64,000 nucleotides of DNA from Streptomyces diastatochromogenes (GCA_026913215.1 JAPTYK010000001.1:7378001-7442000), one strand, 5' to 3'. Positions 27,376-36,421 are shown, counted from the stretch's first letter. Translations and numbers: made by a program. The notes: generated by a model from the sequence alone, not told the origin.

Positions 27376-27490
27376 TGCCTGGCCGAAGGTCTCGCCCGTC
27401 CGCTTCGTGTACGGACCCGGTCACCGGGAACCCGGGGGTTCCAGTGTGTCGACGACCGGTTCGCAGGGCTACTCCCCTTCGCTGTGGCCC
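27376..27490 (-). ncRNA. yybP-ykoY manganese riboswitch
   Basis: On the minus strand the leader contains the two nearly invariant pieces of this class: AAGGGGAGTAGCC near the 5' side (27485-27466) and GGCGAGACCTTCGGCC on the 3' side (about 27396-27381). Between them are GC-rich hairpins, including one built on GGAACCCCCGGGTTCC. These form the paired L1/L3 loops that bind Mn2+. It lies 120 nt before the GDT1-family start, the classic regulated gene for this riboswitch. The ends are approximate. Confidence 0.85.
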
Positions 27491-27518
27491 AGTGTAACGG
27501 ATCGGGGCGCGGAGGTGG

Positions 27519-27533
27519 GTAGACACTGTCTAC
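27519..27533. promoter_or_regulatory. TetR operator, upstream copy
   Basis: GTAGACA-C-TGTCTAC is a perfect 15-bp palindrome, 22 bp before the ATG of the TetR gene. It is nearly identical to the second copy at 27544. Confidence 0.75.
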
Positions 27534-27543
27534 TCGATCTTGG

Positions 27544-27556
27544 TAGACAGTGTCTA
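27544..27556. promoter_or_regulatory. TetR operator, copy overlapping the start codon
   Basis: TAGACA-G-TGTCTA is a perfect 13-bp palindrome whose last base is the A of the ATG at 27556. Its centre is 24 bp from that of the upstream copy, so two dimers could bind the same general face. Repression by covering the start region, possibly of a leaderless transcript, is likely. Confidence 0.72.
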
Positions 27557-28612
27557 TGCAGCTACCTGTGTCCCTGTCCATGTCCCTGTATGAAAAGGAC
27601 CTCGAGGGTGGCCCCGAGACCGACCCCGAGAGCGACTCCGGGCGCGACCGCGCGGACGGCGCGGACGGGCTGCGTGCCCGGCTCGTCCGGGTCGGCGTCG
27701 AACTGGTGAACAGCGAGGGTGCCCAGGCGCTCTCCCTGCGCGAGATCGCCCGCCGCGCCGGCGTCTCCCACGGAGCCCCGCGCCGCCACTTCCCGACCCA
27801 CCTGGACCTGCTGTCCGCCATCGCCCGCCAGGGCTTCGCCGAACTGGCCGCGCGCGTCGCCGGGGCGGACCCCGAGGAGCCGCGCCGCGCGAGCGGATCG
27901 AGGCGCTCGCCCGCGTCTACCTCGACTTCGCCGGCGAACGGCGCGGCATGTACGAGCTGATGTTCCGGCACGACCTCCTGGAGAGCGGCCGGCTCGGGCT
28001 CCGCGAGACCAGCCTGCCGCTCTTCGCCCACCTCACCGCCCTCGTCGCCCGCGTCCGCCCCGACGCCACCCTCCTCGCCGGCGCCCTCTGGGCCAACCTC
28101 CACGGCATCGCCCAGCTCTGGCACTGGGGCAGCCTCCGCCTCGCCACCGGCGACGACACCCCGACCCCCTCCTGACCACCGCACTCGCGGCCCACCTCGG
28201 CCGGGTCGAGCCCGCCGCCCCCGACGGGCACGTCGGCATGGCGGTGGGCACCGGTCTCGACGCGCACGTCGGCCTGGTCGATTCCGCCGTCACCGACGCG
28301 CACGTCGGCCCGGCGGAGGGCACCGGCCCCGATGCCCACGTCGGCCCGGCGAAGGGCACCGGTCCCGACGCGCACGTCGGCCCGGTCGATTCCGCCGCCC
28401 CCGATGCCCACGTCGGCCCGGCGGAGGCCACCGGTCCCGATGCCCACGTCGGCCCGACGGAGGCCACCGGCCCCGGCGCCCGCTCCGGGGAGCCCGCCGC
28501 TTCTGACGTCCGTCCCGGCCCTGGGGAGCCCGCCGCTTCCGACGTCCGCCCGGACCATGGGGAACCCGCCGCTTCCGACGTCCGTCCCGGCCCTGAGGAG
28601 CCCGCCCCGTGA
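27556..28612 (+). CDS. TetR-family regulator with a repetitive C-terminal tail, frameshifted
   Basis: N-terminal TetR domain: ARLVRVGVELVNSEGAQALS, then LREIARRAGVSHGAPRRHFP. After a break near 27890 the ligand domain follows (RGMYELMFRHDLLESGRLGL, LAGALWANLHGIAQLWHWG). Another missing C near 28165 restores DPLLTTALAAHLG, where such proteins usually end. This one continues about 140 residues: seven 12-residue repeats beginning HVG, then three beginning EPAASD. Differences between units are often silent third-base changes, supporting translation. The stop overlaps the GTG of the MFS gene (GTGA). ATG 27556 is probably the start; ATG 27580 is possible. Confidence 0.85.
28229..28597 (+). repeat. 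36-bp in-frame minisatellites inside the TetR gene
   Basis: Seven 36-bp units from 28229 to 28480 (each starting CACGTCGGC), a 9-bp joint, then three different 36-bp units from 28490 to 28597 (each starting with a Glu codon and CCCGCCGCTTC). Units 2-4 and 5-7 form a higher-order 108-bp repeat: the first of each trio encodes VDSA where the others encode an x-E/K-G/A-T pattern. Confidence 0.85.
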
Positions 28613-30305
28613 ACCGGACCCTCGCCTGCAGTGTCGTCGGCGCGGCCGTCGTCGCCCTCGACGGCACCGTCCTGACCGTCGCGCAGCCCGCGCTCCAGCG
28701 CGATCTGCACGCGCAGGTCGGTCAGGTGCAGTGGACCAGCACCGGCTACCTCATCGCCGTCGCGAGCCTGCTCGTCCTCGCGGGACGGCTCGGTGACCGC
28801 CACGGCCACCGCCGGTGTTCGCCGTCGGCGCCCTCGGCTTCGCCGCCGCCTCCACCGGCATCGCCCTCGCCCCCGGCATCGGCGCCGTGATCGTGCTGCG
28901 CGTGCTCCAGGGCGTGTGCGGGGCGCTCCTCCAGCCCGCCACCCTCGGCATGCTGCGCACCGCCTTCCCGCCCGAACGGCTCGCGACCCCGATCGCCGTG
29001 CGCACCGCCGCCATCGGCCTCGCCGCATTGGCCGGCCCCTCGTCGGCGGCGCGCTGGTCTCCTCGTACGGCTGGCGCGCGGTCTTCCTCCTCGGCGTCCC
29101 CCGACCCTCGCGATCGGCCTGCTCGCCCTGACCTCACCGGACCGGCTGCCGACGGATCCCCTGGCCGCCCGGCGCCGACCCCGGCCTCGTCGGAGCAGCC
29201 ACCGGCTGCTTCCCCGGCCGCCCGGCGTCCGGTCCCGCCGACGCCGCCCGCCCGTCATCCGGCTTCAGCGACGACCTGCGCCCCGCGTCCCGCCTCGACG
29301 CCGCCGCTTCCGGCCATCCGCCGTCAGGCCTCGACGCCGCCGCTTCCGACCACCCGTCATCCGGCCTCGGCGCCGCGTCTCCTGACGGCCCGTCATCAGG
29401 CCCCGGCATCGCGGCTCCCGACCGCCCCGCGTCCCGCCCCGGCGTCGCCGCTTCCGACCGCTCCCCGTCCCGCCTCGCCGCGCTCGACCCTCTCGGCGCC
29501 CTCCTCCTCGCCGCCGCGCTCGGACTGCTGGTCCACGGCCTCGACGAGGTGTCCCGCCCCAGGGCGGCCGGGGCCGCCGTCCTGGCCTGCGGTGCGGCGC
29601 TCGGGGCGGGGTCGCGTTCGCCCGGCACGAGCGTCGGGCGGCGCACCCGCTGCTGCCGCCGGAGCTGCTCAGGAGCGGGCCGGTCGTCGCGGGCTCGCCG
29701 TGCTCTCGCGGCTTCGGCGGCGCTTTCGGATCGCTCTTCGTGGTGACGTACTTCCTTCAGGACGTCCAGGGCCTCGACCCCTCGCCTGCGGGCTGCGGGT
29801 GCTGCCCCTGGCCGTCCTCATGGTGATCGGCGCGCCGTTCTGCCCGTCGCTCCAGCGCCGCTTCGGTCCGAGGCGGACCGCGACGGCGGGGCGGCGCTGT
29901 TCACGCTCGGGGTGCTGGGGTTCTCACGGCTCGACGCGACGGCGGGGGCGGGCTCCGTCGGTGTGGCCTCCGGGCTCATCGGGGCCGGGTTCGTCACGTT
30001 GATGGTCACCGCGACGTCCGTGGTGGTGCACCGTGCCCCGAGGCCCACGCAGGGGTCGCCGGAGGGCTCCAGCAGACCGTGATGAACGTGGGGCCGGCGC
30101 TCGGCGTCGCCACCGCGACGCTCCTCCTCGCGCTCGTACCGGAGGGCGGCTTCGTGCCGCCGGGGCGCAGCCCTTCCGGCGCTGGCGGCGCTCGCCGCCC
30201 TCGCGCTGCCCGCGGCGCTCGCCCTGCCCGGCCGCGGGACCGGCGGGGACACGCCAGGAGCCCACGGCACCCGGGCCCGACCGGCAGCCGTGCGTACGAT
30301 CATGA
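28609..30305 (+). CDS. MFS transporter, DHA2-like, with repetitive central loop, heavily frameshifted
   Basis: GTG 28609 (MNRTLACSVVGAAVVALDGT) overlaps the TetR stop. Multidrug MFS features: QVQWTSTGYLIAVASLLVLA, AGRLGDRHGHRR and VLQGVCGALLQPATLGMLRT, then SSYGWRAVFLLGVP. The loop between TM6 and TM7 is expanded to about 90 residues and carries 12-residue repeats (LDAAASDHPSSG). TM7 onward reads LGALLLAAALGLLVHGLDEV, LRVLPLAVLMVIGAPF and GLQQTVMNVGPALGVATATL. At least five breaks occur between 28815 and 30170. The end is uncertain: a TGA at 30305 abuts the phosphatase ATG. Likely regulated by the upstream TetR protein. Confidence 0.78.
29258..29473 (+). repeat. 36-bp minisatellite inside the MFS gene
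   Basis: Six units at 36-bp spacing from 29258; the best are 29294, 29330 and 29366. They encode SGFSDDLRPASR, LDAAASGHPPSG, LDAAASDHPSSG, LGAASPDGPSSG, PGIAAPDRPASR and PGVAASDRSPSR. The frame is the same as that of the following membrane helix. Period and the element GCCGCTTCCGAC are shared with the array in the adjacent TetR gene. Confidence 0.78.
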
Positions 30306-31478
30306 GATGCCCGCAGCCGGTCCCCGCCGCCCTCCCGGCCCGGCGACGCGCACCCAGTTCAACCTGGGGCGCGCCCTGCCGTTCCTGGTCCTGGTCCTGA
30401 CCGTCGTCGCCGATCTGATCACCCCGGACCGGGAGCGTTTCGACCGGCTCCTGGTCGCCGTGCCCGCGCTCGCCGCCGTCACCTGGAGCGTGCGCGGGAC
30501 CGTCGGCATCGGGCTGCTCGCCATGGTCGTCCGGGTCCTGCTCGGTCCTGCCCGGGCGACGACCACCGCCCGCGAGCTCCTCGCCAGCGAGGTCGTGCTC
30601 ATGGTGGTGACCGCCGCCGCTGCCTGGGTCAGCCGGGTCAGGACCCGTTACGAGCAGGACCTCCGGGAGGTCACGGCCGTCGCCGAGGTCGTCCAGCGGG
30701 TCGTCCTGCGCCCGCTGCCGGAACGCCTCGGACGGTTCGAACTCCACCTGCTGTACGTCGCGGCCGCGCCAAGGCGAGGATCGGCGGCGACTTCTACGAG
30801 GCCGTCAGGATCCCCGGCGCGGTGCGCGTCATGCTCGGCGACGTCCAGGGCAAGGGCCTCGGCGCCGTCGAGACCGCCTCCGTCCTGCTCGGTTCCTTCC
30901 GCGCCGCCGTCAACGACGCCCGCGACCTCGCGGCCCTCGCCGACCGGCTCGACGAGGGCCTCGCCCGGTACGGCGCCTGGGACCCTGACTCCGACGCCGC
31001 CGAACGCTTCGCCACCGTCGTCCTGGTGGAACTCCCCGACGGCCGCGACGTCGTACGGCTCCTCAGCTGCGGCCACCCCGCCCCGCTGCTCCAGCGCGCG
31101 ACCGGCGTCGAGCCCGTCCCTTCACCGACCCTCCCTGCCCCTCAACCTCGCGGGCCTCGCCGAGAACCACCACCGCATCGAGGAGGTCCCCTTCGGCCCG
31201 GGGACCGGCTGCTCCTCTACACCGACGGCGTCAGCGAGACCCGCGACCGGACCGGCACCTTCTACCCGCTGGAACTGCGCCTCCGCGGCTGGGCCCGCGA
31301 ACCCGCCGCCGAGCTCCCCGACCTCCTCCACCGCGACCTCGCCGCCTACGGCGCGGGCGGCCTGGACGACGACGTCGCCGCCGTCGTCGTCAGCCGTCCG
31401 GCCGAAGCCCCTGACGGGGCGCGCCGCCCGGGGCCCGTGCCCTTCCAAACATCGCCCCGGGGCGGCTTGTGTCGTTGA
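30306..31478 (+). CDS. SpoIIE-type PP2C serine phosphatase, membrane-anchored, frameshifted
   Basis: ATG 30306 (MPAAGPRRPPGPATRTQF). Three or four N-terminal membrane helices (ALPFLVLVLTVVADLI, VAVPALAAVTWSV, ASEVVLMVVTAAAAW) precede the RsbU-like catalytic domain. Its metal ligands sit in GGDFYEAVRI and VMLGDVQGKGLGAVETA, with LLYTDGVSETRDRTG and GGLDDDVAAVVV near the end. Breaks lie near 30770, 31125 and 31203. The family dephosphorylates anti-sigma antagonists. It directly follows the MFS gene and may be co-transcribed; no anti-sigma pair is nearby, so the partner is unknown. Confidence 0.85.
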   Translation, partial: DARSRSPPPSRPGDAHPVQPGARPAVPGPGPDRRRRSDHPGPGAFRPAPGRRARARRRHLERARDRRHRAARHGRPGPARSCPGDDHRPRAPRQRGRAHGGDRRRCLGQPGQDPLRAGPPGGHGRRRGRPAGRPAPAAGTPRTVRTPPAVRRGRAKARIGGDFYEAVRIPGAVRVMLGDVQGKGLGAVETASVLLGSFRAAVNDARDLAALADRLDEGLARYGAWDPDSDAAERFATVVLVELPDGRDVVRLLSCGHPAPLLQRATGVEPVPSPTLPAPQPRGPRREPPPHRGGPLRPGDRLLLYTDGVSETRDRTGTFYPLELRLRGWAREPAAELPDLLHRDLAAYGAGGLDDDVAAVVVSRPAEAPDGARRPGPVPFQTSPRGGLCR

Positions 31479-31593
31479 CGCCCGGTTGCGCGTCTCGTGC
31501 GCCGTTCGTGCGCTCTGGTCGCTCCGTTCCCGGTACGTGAGGCTTGCGACCGTTCGCAGCGCGGACAGTCAGCAGCCGAGTCGAGAGGAACGG

Positions 31594-33480
31594 GTGCACG
31601 TGCCCCAGGAGAATCCCTTCGTCAATGGAACGTCCGAAGAATTCCCCGGCTTTCCGGGGTCACGGCGCGCCTCACCGCCGCCGAGGCCGCCCGGGTGGCG
31701 GGCCGCGGTCTGTGGGCCGCGGACGGAACCGTGGACCCCGACGTCGTCAGGCTCGGGCAGACCCTCACCACCGCCCTCCTGGACGGAAGTAGCGAGGGAC
31801 TGCCGGCCGAACTGGCCGCGCGCGTCGAGGAGGTACGGGGCCTGGCGCTGCCCGCGTACCACCGGGTCGAGGCCACGGACGGCATCCGGCTCTCCGCCTT
31901 CAGCCTGCGGCAGCTCGGTCCGGGCCCGCATCCGCTGGTCGTCGTCCCGGCCGGCTGGACCCCTTCGGCTGGCCCCTGTTCCTGTGGGCGTACCTCGAAC
32001 TCGCCCGCCGGGGCTACCACGTCCTCGCCTACACGCCGCGCGGCCTCGGCATCCCCGGACTGCCCTCCACCTCCGAGGGCTTCGTCGACGTGGCCGGACC
32101 CCACGACTGGGCCGACGGGTCCGCCGTCATCGACTTCGCGACCGAGCACCTCGCCCCGAGCGTGATCGGTTTCCTCGGAGAGTCCTACGGCTCCGGCATC
32201 AGCCAGCTCGTCGCCGCGCACGACGACCGGGTCGCCGCGGTCGTCGCGCTCAGCACCTGGGGCAACCTCGCCACCAGCCTCTACGACCACGACACCCGCC
32301 ACCTCGCGGCGGTGAAGGCCCTCCTCGCCCTCACCGGCGGCCCGGTGGAGAGCAAGTTCGACGAGGCGAACCAGAAGGTCCTGGCCGACTTCCTCGCCGA
32401 CCGGAACCTCGACCGGGTCGTCGAGTGGGGCCGGCTGCGCGCCCCCGAGTCGTACCTCCACCTCACCAACGACAACGAGACCCCCACCTTCTTCTCGAAC
32501 ACCTGGCACGAGGGGCTCTTCGCCGTCAACCAGCTCCTGGAGACCTTCGACGGACTCGACGTCCCCAAGCGGCTGAACCTGTGGATCGGCGACCACGCCG
32601 CCCCCGAGGGCCCGGCGCTCATCGGCACGGAACCCGGCAGGGACAACCTCCCCATGGCCGAGGCGTACGCCTGGCTCGACCACCACCTCAAGGGCGAGCG
32701 CAACGGCGTGGAGGAGTGGGAGCAGGTCTGCGGCGAGGTGATGTTCACGTACGTCACCGAACCCGTCCTGGACCCCGGAACGGGCGAGCCGACCGGCGAG
32801 AACCGGATCGTCGAGGAGGCGTTCCGGGAGAGCCGCGCCGACTGGAGCCGGGTCACCACCGGCGTCGAGGTCCTCGGCCTCACCGGCGACGGCGCGGGCG
32901 GCACCGACGGCCGGCTCCTCCCGGGGGCCAGACCACGGACCCCTCGGAGGTCACCGGCTGGCGCCGCGCGTTCCTCGCGGGCGTCGACACCGAGGCCACC
33001 GTCATGGACGCGCTCATGAAGACCGGCCAGGCGGAACGGGCCGGCAACCCCAAGACCTACGACACCCGCAAGATCGACCGCCGGCACGCCCTCGTCTGGA
33101 CCACCGCGCCGCTCACCGCCCCGGAGGGCGGGGACACGGCCGACCGCCGGGTCCGGGGCGTCCCGAGGCTCCGCCTCACGGTCCGCTCCACGGCCGCCTC
33201 CGCGAGCCTCGTCGCCCACCTCTTCGACGTCGCCGAGGACGACACGGCCCGGATCATCACCCACGAGCCGCTCAACGTGTACGGGCTGACGCCCGAGGAG
33301 GACCGCACCGTGACCTGGCGGCTCCAGGCCGCCGCGTACGACATCCCCGCGGGCCACCGGCTGATGCTGGTCGTCGACAGCAAGGACCCGCTGTACGGGG
33401 ACGCCTCCGTCACCTGGACGCAGACCGTCGTCACCTCCCCGGAGGGCGCGCCGTCCTTCCTGGAACTGCCGCTGGGCTGA
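31594..33480 (+). CDS. CocE/NonD-type alpha/beta hydrolase (X-Pro dipeptidyl-peptidase fold), frameshifted
   Basis: About 630 aa. GTG 31594 (VHVPQENPFVNG) follows GAGAGGAACG. The alpha/beta hydrolase core starts at VEATDGIRLSAFSLRQLG; the nucleophile is Ser in GFLGESYGSGIS, and a catalytic His is likely in IGDHAAPEGP or a later position. The C-terminal jelly-roll domain (PEC/XPP type) includes RLTVRSTAASASLVAHLFDV and YDIPAGHRLMLVVDSKDPLY. Breaks near 31660, 31960 and 32930. No signal peptide, so cytoplasmic. Substrate ester or peptide unknown. Confidence 0.85.
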   Translation: MHVPQENPFVNGTSEEFPGFPGSRRASPPPRPPGWRAAVCGPRTEPWTPTSSGSGRPSPPPSWTEVARDCRPNWPRASRRYGAWRCPRTTGSRPRTASGSPPSACGSSVRARIRWSSSRPAGPLRLAPVPVGVPRTRPPGLPRPRLHAARPRHPRTALHLRGLRRRGRTPRLGRRVRRHRLRDRAPRPERDRFPRRVLRLRHQPARRRARRPGRRGRRAQHLGQPRHQPLRPRHPPPRGGEGPPRPHRRPGGEQVRRGEPEGPGRLPRRPEPRPGRRVGPAARPRVVPPPHQRQRDPHLLLEHLARGALRRQPAPGDLRRTRRPQAAEPVDRRPRRPRGPGAHRHGTRQGQPPHGRGVRLARPPPQGRAQRRGGVGAGLRRGDVHVRHRTRPGPRNGRADRREPDRRGGVPGEPRRLEPGHHRRRGPRPHRRRRGRHRRPAPPGGQTTDPSEVTGWRRAFLAGVDTEATVMDALMKTGQAERAGNPKTYDTRKIDRRHALVWTTAPLTAPEGGDTADRRVRGVPRLRLTVRSTAASASLVAHLFDVAEDDTARIITHEPLNVYGLTPEEDRTVTWRLQAAAYDIPAGHRLMLVVDSKDPLYGDASVTWTQTVVTSPEGAPSFLELPLG

Positions 33481-33495
33481 CGGCGGCCGCACGAC

Positions 33496-33533
33496 GGAGG
33501 CGGGTGCCCGGGGATCCCCCGGCACCCGCCTCC
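33496..33533. terminator. bidirectional hairpin terminator
   Basis: Perfect 13-bp stem (GGAGGCGGGTGCC) with a 12-nt GC-rich loop between two converging stops (33480 and 33540). Confidence 0.75.
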
Positions 33534-33539
33534 CCGGCG

Positions 33540-34903
33540 TCACGCCACCGGCGCCAGCCCCAGGTGCTCCCGGAGCGTCGTCCCCGTGTACGCCGTCCGG
33601 TACACGCCCCGCTCCTGGAGTTCCGGCACGAGCAGCTCCACGATGTCGTCGAGCCCGTCGGGCACCAGGTACGGCGAGATGTTGAAGCCGTCGACGGCCC
33701 CGTGCCGGGCGAACCGCGCGAACTTCTCCGCGAGTCCGGCCGGGGTGCCGACGTGACCGCGCTGCGGACCGAGTTCGATGACCGTCTCGCGCAGCGACCA
33801 GCCGTTGGCCTCGGCCTTCGCCCGCCACTCGGCCACCGTGTCCAGGGTCTCGCCCAGCTGGCGGGTGCCGAACTTCCCGTCGTACGCGGCGACCACCGGA
33901 TCCTCGGCGGGCAGCGGCCCGTCCGCGTCCCGGCCGGACAGGTCGAAGCCCCACAGCAGGCTCGCGATGCCCAGCGCGACGGCGGGCGTGACCTGCTGGA
34001 GGCGGACCCAGCGGGCCTTCTCCTCCGCCTCCTTCTCGGTGGCCCCGATGATGATCTCCGTGCCCGGCAGGATCCGCAGCGCGTCCTCCGGCCGTCCGGC
34101 CGCCCGCAGCCGCCGCCGGATGTCCTCGGCGAAGGCGAGCGCGTCGTCGAAGTCCGTACCGTGCGCGGAGAAGATCACGTCCGCGTTGCGGGCCGCGAAG
34201 TCCCGGCCCTCGCCGGAGTCGCCCGCCTGGAAGATCACCGGGTGTCCCTGCGCGCTGCGCGGCAGCGTCGGCGCCAGGTCGACGTCGAACAGATCGGTCC
34301 GCGACCGCACGCGTCCCACCGCGCCCGGCACCGACCAGGTGCGGGCGTCGACGGAACCGGCGACCGCGTCCCGCGCCCAGCCGTTCCACACGGCCCGCGC
34401 GAGGAGAGGAACTCCTCGGCGCGCCGGTAGCGGTCGGCGTGGTCGAGGTAGCCGCCCCGCCGGAAGTTCTCGCCGGTCCAGGCGTTGTGGGTGGTCACCA
34501 TGTTCCAGCCGGCCCGGCCGCCCGACAGCAGGTCGAGGCCGGCGAGCCGCCGGGCGAGGTCGCCGGGCTCGTTGAAGGTGGTGTTGGAGGTGGAGACGAG
34601 ACCGATCCGCTCGGTCACGGCGGCGAGCGCCGACAGCTGGACGATCGAGTCGGGGCGGCCGGCGACGTCCAGCTCGTGGATGCCGCCCTTCGACTCGCGC
34701 AGCCGCAGCCCGTCCCCGAGGAAGAACGCGTCGAACAGCCCGCGTTCGGCGGTCCTGGCCACCTTCAGGAAGGTCGCCGGATCCATCTGGGAGCCGCTGG
34801 ACGGGTCCGACCAGATCGTCCAGTGGTTGACGCCCTGGAAGAACACCCCGAAGTGCAGCTGCGCGTCCGGGCGCGGGACGTCGTTCGCATCGGCGCGGGT
34901 CAT
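33540..34903 (-). CDS. LLM-class flavin-dependent monooxygenase (NtaA/SnaA/DszA type), frameshifted
   Basis: FMNH2-dependent monooxygenase, about 455 aa. LHFGVFFQGVNHWTIWSDPS at the N-terminus, FDAFFLGDGLRLRESKGG, then LDLLSGGRAGWNMVTTHNAW with GENFRRGG, all typical of the nitrilotriacetate/dibenzothiophene-sulfone/pristinamycin group. One break near 34400 (LSSRGP, then AVWNGWARDAV). The start ATG overlaps the stop of the preceding flavin monooxygenase as ATGA, showing translational coupling. Likely uses reduced flavin to cleave a C-S or oxidise a sulfur/nitrogen compound; the cysteine leader upstream favours sulfur. Confidence 0.88.
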
Positions 34904-36009
34904 CGGGTCTCCTCCTCGACGAGCGCGGCGGCACCGTCGGTCGTGAAGCGGCTGAGGGGCCGGGGGAGGCCCAGGGAACCGCGCAGGGTGGTGCCCGGCA
35001 GCGGGCGGGCGGCGAGCCGCCGGGCGAACAGCTCGGGCAGGACGAGACGGGAGAGCACCGCCAGGTCCTCGTCGAGGACGAGCGGCCGCAGCCGCACTCC
35101 GTCGACGTGGCCGCCGAGCTCCGTCAGGAGGTCCACCAGACCGGCGGCGGAACCGGTGTACCGCAGCCGGTCCGGGCCGCCCTCCCAGGGGCGTACCGCT
35201 CCAGGTCGGCGATCCGCTCCCGGGCCGTCTCGCCCGGGGTGTCGAGGGCGACCTCGACCTCCGCGAAGGCGAGCGGCGCTCCGCGGCCGCGCCGCCTCGC
35301 CCGCCTCGGCGGGCGTGGCCCCGCCGACCAGCGCCACATCGGTGAGACCGGCCGGGACGAGCCCGGGGCGGGCGAGGACCACGGGCCGCCCTGCGGCGGG
35401 CGCGGCACGATCGACGGCCCCTTCACGGAGTACGTCTCGCCGGTGAAGTCGACGGCGTGGAGCCGCGAGCGGTCCAGATAGCGGCTGGTGGCCACCGACC
35501 GGATCACCGCGTCGTCCTCCCACGAGTCCCACAGGTCCCGTACGACATGGAGGCCGTCGCGGGCCTCGCGGGCGAACGCCTCGGCGCCCTCGACGACCGG
35601 GCGCCCCCAGGCACGGGCGGCCGCCGGATCCTCCTCGACCCCACCACCCAGGCCGCCCGGCCGGACGAGACGTGGTCGAGCGAGGCGAGCTGCGAGGAGA
35701 TGTGGAAGGGCTCGGCGTACGTGGTCGCCACGACCGGCGCCACGCCGAGGACGCTCGTCGACGCGGCCGCGAACGCGGCCCGCTCCACCGCGCCGATCCG
35801 CCCCACGGGCCCGTCCGCGGGGCCGGGCGGCAGGATCGAGTCCTCCAGGGTGACGAGGGTGAACCCGGCGTTCTCGGCGGCGGCCGCGACACGGGCGAGC
35901 CGACGCGGGGTCAGCAGCTCGCCGGGGAGTGCGCGGCACGGCGCCACGCGGCCGGATGGGCACCGTCGCCGTCGATCTCGACGGCCAGGTGCAGGGCAGG
36001 GCGGGGCAT
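34900..36009 (-). CDS. LLM-class flavin-dependent oxidoreductase, heavily frameshifted
   Basis: ATG 36009 (MPRPALHLAVEIDGDGAHPA) with AAGGACT upstream. The luciferase-like fold is recognisable in LARVAAAAENAGFTLVTLED, SVLGVAPVVATTYAEPFHIS, SQLASLDHVSSGRAAWVV and DLWDSWEDDAVIRS, followed by SRLHAVDFTGETYSVKGPSI. At least four frame changes (near 35940, 35650, 35390 and 35290) split it. Repaired length about 370 aa. Its stop overlaps the start of the next flavin monooxygenase, so the pair forms one operon behind a cysteine leader peptide. Confidence 0.8.
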
Positions 36010-36125
36010 GGGAGTCCTTCCGAACGACAGGGACGCGCGACGGCACGGCAGCGGTGCGGGGCACGACTGCGCGGGGCCGGGCGGTACGGGACGTCACGGG
36101 ACGCGCCGACCCGCGCGGGGCGGGG

Positions 36126-36245
36126 TCAGGCGCGAGAGGAAGGACAGATGGCCGAGGAGGTACGGCAGAAGTCCACGTGCCGGCGGGAGACCAGGCGGGC
36201 ACGCTCACGGACGGGGACACGCACCGCGACGCTCACTGCGAGCAC
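36126..36245 (-). CDS. short cysteine-containing leader peptide, 39 aa
   Basis: A small gene 117 nt upstream of the two flavin monooxygenases on the same strand. GTG 36245 follows GGAGG at 5-nt spacing. The peptide contains RLVSRRHVDFCRTSSAICP, closely matching the actinobacterial leader peptides (SRRHVDL, R, then SA-x-C) found before sulfur-assimilation genes. The two Cys codons and the position suggest attenuation responding to cysteine supply. Several in-frame GTGs (36236, 36224) make the exact start uncertain. Confidence 0.7.
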   Translation of the reverse strand: MLAVSVAVRVPVRERARLVSRRHVDFCRTSSAICPSSRA

Positions 36246-36421
36246 GTGCGCCTCCCCCCCGGAATCGATCCCGCCCGGGTGTGCGGACGGAGACACCTCA
36301 CCATAGGCAGGCCGCCTTCCGCGCTGTCAAGGTCGTCCCGGTCGGCGGGACGTCAGGCCGGCGACGAGGGCGGGGAGTTGGGGCGCGATCCCACGGACGA
36401 CGGGTCGAACGGCGCGCCTCG

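Noticed and set aside
28229..28597. 36-bp repeats considered as a CRISPR array
   Set aside because: Units are contiguous with no unique spacers, and they keep reading frame; a minisatellite, not CRISPR.
28332..28796. Plus-strand frame through the TetR repeats and MFS start
   Set aside because: It reads Ser/Arg/Pro low-complexity and cuts through the transporter's first helices in the wrong frame.
36148..36306. Plus-strand frame starting MAEEVRQKSTCRRETRR
   Set aside because: It is the opposite strand of the leader peptide region, Arg/Thr-rich and without a known domain; the minus-strand leader is better supported.
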